A stretch of DNA of 36,871 nucleotides from Bacteroidaceae bacterium. GTDB taxonomy: Bacteria; Bacteroidota; Bacteroidia; Bacteroidales; Bacteroidaceae. The number at the start of each line of letters is the position of its first letter. Within the stretch, counting starts at the first letter, position 1. Made by a program: the position numbers and the translations under genes. The notes beneath the pieces are model-generated. The model was not told the DNA's origin, did no database searches, and worked only from the letters and a program-made list of their open reading frames with translations. Shown here in pieces: positions 31,804 through 36,871 of the stretch. The stretch is taken from positions 1-36,871 of the forward strand of contig JAFSRW010000071.1 in NCBI GenBank assembly GCA_017445925.1, in the 5' to 3' direction.

Positions 31804-32237
31804 TATCTCTTTCTTTGAAAGAACTCCTTCATCAGCGATGCACACTCTTCTTCCATCACGCCCGATACCAGTTGCGTCTTGGGGTGAAGGGCTTGTGGGG
31901 CAAACTTACGGAATCCTCGCTTTTCGTCTTCTGCACCATAAACTACCCTGCCTATCTGCGACCAGCCTAAAGCACCAGCACACATAACACAAGGCTCTAC
32001 GGTAACGTACAACGAACAATCGTTCAGATACTTGCCACCCAGATATTCCGAAGCTGCCGTAATGGCTTGCATCTCAGCATGGGCTGTTACATCCGAAAGT
32101 CGTTCCGTAAGGTTATGGGCACGAGCAATGATGCGGTCACCGCAAACAACCACAGCGCCCACGGGTATCTCATCTTCTTCGAAAGCACATTTGGCTTCCA
32201 GAAGTGCCTGTTTCATATAGAAATTATCGTCTGCCAT
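31803..32237 (-). CDS. tadA: Nucleoside/tRNA adenosine deaminase (TadA family)
   Basis: A 144-residue zinc deaminase. HAEM (zinc His and catalytic Glu) and PCVMCAGAL (two zinc cysteines) are intact, with the family's NLTERLSDVTAHAE and YGAEDEKRGF. The closest role is conversion of adenosine 34 to inosine in tRNA-Arg(ACG); a free nucleobase deaminase is the alternative, hence some reserve about the symbol. It is divergently transcribed from yraN with a shared 72-bp promoter region. Confidence 0.88.
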   Translation of the reverse strand: MADDNFYMKQALLEAKCAFEEDEIPVGAVVVCGDRIIARAHNLTERLSDVTAHAEMQAITAASEYLGGKYLNDCSLYVTVEPCVMCAGALGWSQIGRVVYGAEDEKRGFRKFAPQALHPKTQLVSGVMEEECASLMKEFFQRKR

Positions 32238-32262
32238 AAAGATTATTCAATGAGTTTGCATG

Positions 32263-32289
32263 CAAAATTACAAAAAAGTCATAACTTTG
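32263..32289. promoter_or_regulatory. Divergent promoters of tadA and yraN
   Basis: Minus-strand TAATTTTG (32263-32270) for tadA and plus-strand TAACTTTG (32282-32289) for yraN, 11 bp apart. Confidence 0.6.
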
Positions 32290-32309
32290 CCGCATAAATA
32301 GAAACTAAA

Positions 32310-32678
32310 ATGGCTGCGCATAACGAATTTGGCATTGAGGGCGAGGATAAAGCTGCCAACTATCTTATCAGGGAAGGCTATACCATTCTAGACCGCAACT
32401 GGAAAAGCGGCCACAAAGAACTGGATATTGTTGCCGAGAAAGACGGAATACTGGTAGTGGTTGAAGTGAAGACCCGCACAAGCAGCAAATACGGAAATCC
32501 CGAGGATGCTGTTACGCCCAAGAAAATCAGAAATACTGTTCTGGCGGCAGATGCCTACATTCGTTTCAATCGCATAGATCTTCCTGTCCGTTTCGATATT
32601 ATCTCCGTTCTCAGCAGTAGCGGAGATGTTATCAACCACATAGAGGATGCCTTCCGTTCACCCGTTTGGTACAGGTGA
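32310..32678 (+). CDS. yraN: YraN family (UPF0102) nuclease-fold protein
   Basis: A 122-residue protein of the UPF0102 family, with the conserved G-E-D-x-A-A-x-Y-L start (GIEGEDKAANYLIREGY), ILDRNWKSGHKELDIVAEKD and VVEVKTRTSSKYGNPEDAVT. These give the E-D-ExK set of a restriction-endonuclease-like fold. The function is not settled, though a role in DNA repair or recombination is usually assumed. It is followed by short-repeat DNA and then birA. Confidence 0.93.
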   Translation: MAAHNEFGIEGEDKAANYLIREGYTILDRNWKSGHKELDIVAEKDGILVVVEVKTRTSSKYGNPEDAVTPKKIRNTVLAADAYIRFNRIDLPVRFDIISVLSSSGDVINHIEDAFRSPVWYR

Positions 32679-32683
32679 CGGAA

Positions 32684-32780
32684 CATTGAACATTGAGCAT
32701 TGAACATTGAACATTGAGAATTACGGAATTTCGAAATATCGAAATATCGAAAAAAAACGATAAACAGTAAACGGTAAACT
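32684..32780 (+). repeat. Three successive short-repeat arrays before birA
   Basis: AACATTG-type units (32688-32720), AAATATCG-type units (32726-32750) and the heptamers ATAAACA, GTAAACG, GTAAACT (32760-32780). The last ends two bases before the birA ATG. Confidence 0.85.
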
Positions 32781-32782
32781 AG

Positions 32783-33523
32783 ATGAGAATAGCTTTAGAT
32801 ACGGTAGATTCCACAAACGTCTACGCCAAGGCATTGCCTGTCGATGAGAGCAATGAACTTACCTTGGTGACAGCCGAATTCCAAGAGGCGGGGCGTGGTG
32901 CTGGTACAAACAAGTGGGAGTCGGAGCGTAGCAAGAATCTGCTCTTTAGCATCATAGCTTACCCTCAGCAACTGATGGCCAACCAGATGTTTGCGCTATC
33001 AGAAGTTACTGCTCTAGCTATTTGGGATGCGCTCAATAGCTATGCAAATGGCTTCCAGATAAAATGGCCCAACGACATATACTTTGGTGACAAGAAAGCC
33101 GTGGGTATGCTTATAGAGAACGACTTACAGGGAAAGTGTGTCCGCCGCTCTGTTATTGGCGTAGGGGTAAACATCAACCAGACCGTTTTCCTCAGCGATG
33201 CACCCAATCCCGTTTCTCTGGCACAGATTCTGGGGAGGGAAGAGGACCGCAATCAGGTGCTAGACCGCATTATGCAACAGTTCACCTATTATTATGGAAT
33301 GATGGAGAAAGAGCAGTACGCAGAACTCCATAACCTCTATATGCAGCACCTCTACCGTAAGGGAGAACTTCACTGCTACTCTGATGACAAAGGAACCTTC
33401 GTGGCTCGTATCATTGATGTGGAGCCATCGGGTCACCTCATCTTAGAGGACGAGAATAAATCACAAAGGCGCTATGCCTTTAAGGAAGTGAGGTTTATTC
33501 TTAACGGGAACGGTAAACAGTAA
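32783..33523 (+). CDS. birA: Biotin--[acetyl-CoA-carboxylase] ligase
   Basis: A 246-residue enzyme that makes biotinyl-AMP and attaches biotin to the biotin carboxyl carrier protein. It has DSTN near the start, GRGAGTNKWES (nucleotide-binding loop), KWPNDIYFGDKKAVGML (active-site lysine and biotin contacts) and a GVGVNIN segment. No N-terminal helix-turn-helix is present, so it does not regulate transcription. The codon directly before ATG 32783 is a stop (TAG), fixing the upstream limit. Its own stop codon lies inside a heptamer array that leads to pyrH. Confidence 0.96.
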   Translation: MRIALDTVDSTNVYAKALPVDESNELTLVTAEFQEAGRGAGTNKWESERSKNLLFSIIAYPQQLMANQMFALSEVTALAIWDALNSYANGFQIKWPNDIYFGDKKAVGMLIENDLQGKCVRRSVIGVGVNINQTVFLSDAPNPVSLAQILGREEDRNQVLDRIMQQFTYYYGMMEKEQYAELHNLYMQHLYRKGELHCYSDDKGTFVARIIDVEPSGHLILEDENKSQRRYAFKEVRFILNGNGKQ

Positions 33524-33547
33524 ACGGTAAACAGTAAACAGTAAACA
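33513..33547 (+). repeat. Perfect (GTAAACR)5 heptamer array across the birA stop and before pyrH
   Basis: GTAAACA, GTAAACG, GTAAACA, GTAAACA, GTAAACA, begun inside birA (its TAA is within the array) and ended 6 bp before the pyrH ATG. The same heptamer precedes birA. Confidence 0.95.
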
Positions 33548-33553
33548 AATAAT

Positions 33554-34264
33554 ATGGCAAGATTTAAAAGAATTCTACTTAAACTTTCAGGCGAGAGCCT
33601 GATGGGTGAACAAGGTTACGGCATCGACGTAAAGCGTCTGAATGAGTATGCACAGCAAATTAAGGAAGCCGCTGAGATGGGCGTGCAAATTGGTATTGTA
33701 ATAGGTGGAGGAAACATCTTCCGAGGCCTTACTGGAGCAGGAAAAGGTTTCGACCGTGTAAAGGGCGACCAGATGGGTATGTGTGCTACCGTTATCAACT
33801 CGCTGGCTCTCAGCAGCGCTCTGGGTGCTATTGGCCAGAAGAACCGTGTGCTTACAGCCATCCGCATGGAGCCCATTGGCGAATTCTACAACAAATGGAA
33901 GGCTATCGAGGCAATGGAGAATGGCGAGGTGGTGATTATGAGTGCAGGAACAGGAAGCCCCTATTTCACTACCGATACAGGTTCTTCCCTGCGTGGCATT
34001 GAAATAGAGGCTGATGTTATGCTAAAGGGAACTCGCGTTGATGGCATCTATACTGCCGACCCCGAGAAAGACCCCACAGCTACCAAGTTCCACGATATCA
34101 CCTACTCCGATGTCATTGCTCGCGGCCTAAAGGTTATGGACATCACCGCTACAGCTATGTGTATGCAGAACAATCTGCCCATCTACGTCTTCAATATGGA
34201 CATCGTTGGCAACCTGAAGAAGGTGCTGGATGGCGAGGAAATAGGCACCTTGGTTCACAACTGA
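33554..34264 (+). CDS. pyrH: UMP kinase
   Basis: A 236-residue cytoplasmic amino-acid-kinase-fold enzyme phosphorylating UMP to UDP in pyrimidine synthesis. It has RILLKLSGESLMG at the start, VIGGGNIFRG, RMEPIGEFYNKWKAIEAMEN, AGTGSPYFTTDT and LKGTRVDGIYTADPEKDP, all conserved. It lies 30 bp after birA, likely co-transcribed. It ends only 5 bp from the end of the convergent barrel gene with no terminator in between, so the transcripts overlap. Confidence 0.97.
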   Translation: MARFKRILLKLSGESLMGEQGYGIDVKRLNEYAQQIKEAAEMGVQIGIVIGGGNIFRGLTGAGKGFDRVKGDQMGMCATVINSLALSSALGAIGQKNRVLTAIRMEPIGEFYNKWKAIEAMENGEVVIMSAGTGSPYFTTDTGSSLRGIEIEADVMLKGTRVDGIYTADPEKDPTATKFHDITYSDVIARGLKVMDITATAMCMQNNLPIYVFNMDIVGNLKKVLDGEEIGTLVHN

Positions 34265-34269
34265 TTGGT

Positions 34270-35010
34270 TTAGAAAGCAATCTTAATACCGGTGGTCATA
34301 CTGGCGAACCCAGGACCAAAGCTGCTGCTGAGTACATTAAATGGATTGTACTTATAGTAGATACCTATGTGGTGAATGTTTATCTCGGCACCTACGCCTA
34401 CTGATACGCGGTTCTCATGCAGGTTGCCGGCAGTAATCTTCTGCTCCTCGCCGGTAGCGTCGTAGTATTTGGTCTTGAGTGAAGCCCAAGGGGTGACGTA
34501 CAATTCAGGACCAACTGCAAAGAATATCTTCTTGCTGAAATAATGATAGTATTTCAGGGGGAAGGAAAGGCTGAAGGTGTGAATACGACTGAACTTAGGC
34601 TCCGTACCTTCAGGGAAGGAAGATGTGATGGTAACGCCATCGGGTTGCTTCACAAACATTCTGTCGGTCATTCTGTAGTTGCGCCAGTCAAAGCCCATTC
34701 CCAGGCGCAAGAAGTCCTTTCTGCCTAGACGCAACTTGCCGCTGATAACATCGCCCCACTCTATCTCGAACGACTGTCCCATATTTATGCCTACGCCAGG
34801 ATCCTGACTGACACCGCCAATAAATCCGAACGAGAAGGTAGAACTAAGGGAGCCCTTTACCCTTGCCTTAGAACTGGTGGTAGACTTACTGACTTTCAGT
34901 CCTGGCAGTTCAAAGTCCCATCCGCCAGGGATTTCATCGTTGTCGTCGTCAGCTACTGCTGTTGATACTCCTAATGTTGCCAATAAAATGGCTGCAATAA
35001 TCTTTTTCAT
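34270..35010 (-). CDS. Outer-membrane beta-barrel protein
   Basis: ATG 35010 gives signal peptide MKKIIAAILLATLGVSTAVA (the frame extends three codons further). The mature part has alternating amphipathic strands (FSFGFIGGVSQDPGVGINMG, LRLGMGFDWRNYRM, TFSLSFPLKYYHYF, IFFAVGPELYVTPW, RVSVGVGAEINIHHIGIYYK), ending in a C-terminal aromatic-type strand (TTGIKIAF), as in PorT/OMP_b-brl barrels. An acidic DDDNDE follows the signal cleavage. Last gene of the minus-strand ECF cluster, so it may be a target or part of that regulon; no specific function. Confidence 0.85.
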   Translation of the reverse strand: MKKIIAAILLATLGVSTAVADDDNDEIPGGWDFELPGLKVSKSTTSSKARVKGSLSSTFSFGFIGGVSQDPGVGINMGQSFEIEWGDVISGKLRLGRKDFLRLGMGFDWRNYRMTDRMFVKQPDGVTITSSFPEGTEPKFSRIHTFSLSFPLKYYHYFSKKIFFAVGPELYVTPWASLKTKYYDATGEEQKITAGNLHENRVSVGVGAEINIHHIGIYYKYNPFNVLSSSFGPGFASMTTGIKIAF

Positions 35011-35070
35011 ACTTTTCATACTTTATTTTTAACCTTTTAACCTTTAATCTATAACCAATAACCTTTTAAC

Positions 35071-35532
35071 CTATTTTCTCTTAAATGTTTTTCTCAAGTC
35101 TGCAAGTGAGGCTTCGCCCTCCATATAGACCATGGTGATGTCGAATTTGGCCGACTTGGGTCTGCATTGGTAGCAGATGTAGCGATGTAATCCCTTTTCG
35201 TTATCTGTGAGCTGTACAATGGCGTAATAGATGAAGCCGTCGCGGCTCTCCATCTCCATGTTGCTATCGTCATCAGAGATGCGTTCTCTCATGTCTATGT
35301 TGAAAAGAGCATCCGCCCTTGCCCGCTGTGAGTTATTGGCCAAGAACTTGACCGTGTGAAGCAGCTTTAGCTTATAAGGTGCCACGTTGTCTCCCTTTGT
35401 AAGGCTTTCCTGCATATACTGCTTGGCGATGACCTTTCCTTCGAAGACCTCATTAATCTGCAATCCCCGCTGAGCTGAGGTGCTCAGGCTGATGCCAATA
35501 AGCATTGATAATATAAATAGTATTCGTTTCAT
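35071..35532 (-). CDS. Secreted protein of unknown function in an ECF sigma operon
   Basis: A 153-residue protein with signal peptide MKRILFILSMLIGISLSTSAQ. The mature part (INEVFEGKVIAKQYMQESLT, YYAIVQLTDNEKGLHRYICY) resembles small Bacteroidales proteins found behind ECF/anti-sigma pairs, possibly the DUF6108 group, though I cannot confirm the name. It overlaps the preceding gene by four bases (ATGA), so it is coupled to it, and it is probably a periplasmic member of the regulatory unit. Confidence 0.78.
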   Translation of the reverse strand: MKRILFILSMLIGISLSTSAQRGLQINEVFEGKVIAKQYMQESLTKGDNVAPYKLKLLHTVKFLANNSQRARADALFNIDMRERISDDDSNMEMESRDGFIYYAIVQLTDNEKGLHRYICYQCRPKSAKFDITMVYMEGEASLADLRKTFKRK

Positions 35533-35987
35533 TTTGCATTAAATAAATCTGTAAGTTGTTCTTCTTCGTTTCCGTTGCTGAATATCTCCTGCAGGGCTTC
35601 CTGCCCCATCTGCATGGCCAGCGCCTGATTAGTAATCGTCTCACCATCCACGTATGCTATAGCCATGTTCTCCTCGTACTTAGGCGGAGTCAGGAAGATA
35701 ACAGCAAAGGCTGCAACGCAAGCTGCTGCCACCAAGGGCCACAACTTAACACCTCGGCGAACTGCCGGAACCTGCCCCTCGGAGAAACGGTCCAAAGCTT
35801 CCACGCTGGGTGTTTCAGGTTTCTCTTCCAGCACAGCAAACATCTGAGCGTAGGGGAGCAATTCGGCTGGCAGGTCTTTGGTGTTGGAAAAGTATTCCTT
35901 CAGCGCTCTCAGTTCCTCCTGTGTACTCTCGCCGTCCATATACCGTCCGAGGTACTCAAGCACTTTTTCTGATGTCACCCGTTTCAT
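35529..35987 (-). CDS. Putative single-span anti-sigma factor
   Basis: A 152-residue protein. The cytoplasmic part (about 1-78) starts VLEYLGRYMDGESTQEELRA, a common anti-sigma N-terminus in Bacteroidetes (a short helical, non-zinc form). One span (about 83-101, LWPLVAAACVAAFAVIFL) and an acidic periplasmic tail rich in Gln and Glu follow. The order is ECF sigma, this gene, secreted protein. Sigma and anti-sigma are separated by 137 bp holding two copies of a 33-bp repeat, more than usual for such a pair. Confidence 0.82.
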   Translation of the reverse strand: MKRVTSEKVLEYLGRYMDGESTQEELRALKEYFSNTKDLPAELLPYAQMFAVLEEKPETPSVEALDRFSEGQVPAVRRGVKLWPLVAAACVAAFAVIFLTPPKYEENMAIAYVDGETITNQALAMQMGQEALQEIFSNGNEEEQLTDLFNAK

Positions 35988-36005
35988 ATCATTGAACTTT
36001 TTTTA

Positions 36006-36103
36006 AACGATAACGTTAACGATAACGATAACTTATTTGTAAATCTCTTATAATTGAGAATTCTTTTTTTAACGATAACGTTAACGATAACGATAACTTA
36101 TTT
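36006..36103. repeat. Two identical 33-bp AACGATAAC repeats
   Basis: 36006-36038 and 36071-36103 are identical: AACGATAACGTTAACGATAA then CGATAACTTATTT, 65 bp apart. Each is itself made of AACGATA-type units around the palindrome GTTAAC. Confidence 0.9.
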
Positions 36104-36124
36104 TTCTTCTTCATTACTATCTTG

Positions 36125-36634
36125 TTAACGTTCACGTTGACGTTCACGTTTCATTAGTTTCTCTAATAAACTTTTCCTTGCTTTGCAGAGAGCCGTCCTA
36201 ACGGTAGTTTCCGTGATGCCCAGCACTTCCGCTATCTCTGCGTTTTCCAATCCGTCCTGCTGGCTCATCCTCAGAATCTGCATCTGGGAAGACGGAAGTT
36301 CCTCTATCCTTTCCTCCAGCCATTGAGCATTCTCCTTCTCCTCAAGCATCCACTCCGAATCATGTGCGCTGATAACCTTGATCTCCTCGTTCAGTTCCAT
36401 AGGGATAATCCGCTTTTGTCGAAGTTTGGATACACACAGATTCTTACAGATAGCATAGGAAAGAGCCTGAACGGAACGCACTTCATCCAGTTTCTCGCGG
36501 ATAGTCCACAGTCTCAGCAATGTATCCTGCACATTATCTTCTGCCTCAGCCTCATCCTTCAGGAATCGTTGGCTCAGTGCCATGATGCCCGCCCTCAACT
36601 GGCGGGCTAATGTGCAGAACTCTTCTCTTTCCAT
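36125..36634 (-). CDS. ECF sigma factor, head of the minus-strand operon
   Basis: ATG 36634 (MEREEFCTLARQLRAGIMAL) gives 169 residues; the longer frame to 36718 runs back past repetitive leader sequence. Region 2 contains DEAEAEDNVQDTLLRLWTI and VQALSYAICKNLCVSKLRQK; region 4 is LENAEIAEVLGITETTVRTALCKARK. The C-terminus KRERQRER is encoded by AACGTGAACGTC-type tandem repeats and is unlikely to be functional. It starts the unit sigma, anti-sigma, secreted protein, barrel. A MITE-like element lies just upstream. Confidence 0.9.
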   Translation of the reverse strand: MEREEFCTLARQLRAGIMALSQRFLKDEAEAEDNVQDTLLRLWTIREKLDEVRSVQALSYAICKNLCVSKLRQKRIIPMELNEEIKVISAHDSEWMLEEKENAQWLEERIEELPSSQMQILRMSQQDGLENAEIAEVLGITETTVRTALCKARKSLLEKLMKRERQRER

Positions 36635-36731
36635 TCTTAATTTCTCTCTCTTAATTCTTAATTCGAATCTATCATGTTCTACTCTATAGACGCAGAACAT
36701 TTCGTTTTGTTCCCGCAAAGAAACAAAAAAA

Positions 36732-36871
36732 GAAGCTGTGTCAGAATAAAGAGATTACGCGGAAAGATTTTGTCCGACACGTGCGGACTTTTTGTCCGTC
36801 CCGTACGGACTCGGCGTCCGTCCCTTACGGACTATATTTCCCAAGGTATATCTTTATTCTGACACAGCCTC
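36732..36871. mobile_element. MITE-like element with terminal inverted repeats and three internal hairpins
   Basis: Ends: GCTGTGTCAGAATAAAGA at 36735-36752 and its exact complement at 36851-36868; extending outwards gives 21 bp with one mismatch (GAA/GAG). It is about 140 bp, with no coding capacity. Inside are three 17-bp hairpins of the form GTCCG(T)-N-(A)CGGAC beginning at 36772, 36794 and 36816, exactly 22 bp apart. The right end coincides with the window edge, so target-site duplications cannot be fully judged. Confidence 0.8.

Noticed and set aside
36772-36832. CRISPR-like repeats in the terminal element
   Set aside because: Three 17-bp hairpins with 5-bp gaps inside inverted terminal repeats fit a MITE, not a CRISPR.

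Overview
The window reads as chromosome of a member of the Bacteroidales, most likely Prevotellaceae (Prevotella/Segatella type). The support is: many promoters of the Bacteroidetes form (a TTG-like -33 box about 19-20 bp before a TAnnTTTG -7 box); AT-rich leaders without Shine-Dalgarno sites; Bacteroidales families (GH97, GH43 with FG-GAP repeats, FAS1 lipoprotein, large alpha-2-macroglobulin, BT4734/DUF3987 protein, four-helix-bundle suffix protein, BspA-like repeat protein); and an rSAM/lipoprotein pair. No rRNA, tRNA, CRISPR array or transposase gene was seen.

Layout. 1-438 is the end of an unidentified gene. 646-2227 is a two-gene cassette of a radical SAM/SPASM enzyme and a small lipoprotein. 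2304-3437 (minus) is an ECF sigma factor followed by a membrane protein. 3695-7505 holds poorly characterised accessory genes: a BspA-like secreted protein, a frameshifted antitoxin-like remnant, a 332-residue secreted protein, a four-helix-bundle suffix protein and a 233-residue hypothetical. 7803-9014 is an AAA_14/DUF4143 ATPase. 9219-13304 is a three-gene block ending in a BT4734/DUF3987 ATPase, bounded by TTTAACAG repeats and containing a striking helically phased TTCCRA array. 13505-15696 encodes two secreted proteins. 15776-16856 is a second ECF sigma/anti-sigma pair. A decayed paralogue and a GH43/FG-GAP/Fn3 protein follow (16861-19942). On the minus strand from 31620 down to 20017 lie pepD, ridA, GH97, a giant alpha-2-macroglobulin and a FAS1 lipoprotein. 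31803-34264 is housekeeping (tadA; yraN, birA, pyrH). 34270-36634 (minus) is an ECF sigma factor, an anti-sigma-like protein, a secreted protein and an outer-membrane barrel. The window ends in a 140-bp MITE-like element.

Three ECF sigma loci, each followed by a one- or multi-span membrane protein, suggest control of cell-envelope functions, to which the neighbouring secreted, lipoprotein, glycan-degrading and macroglobulin genes also belong. No complete SusC/SusD polysaccharide locus is present.

The most unusual layer is repetitive DNA. Short 7-11 bp tandem repeats sit at many gene ends and starts. A hairpin with a conserved loop and tail recurs at least five times. Small palindromic repeats have entered the coding sequences of a sigma factor, its partner and the GH43 enzyme. 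A bidirectional promoter block is duplicated 16 kb apart beside gene remnants.
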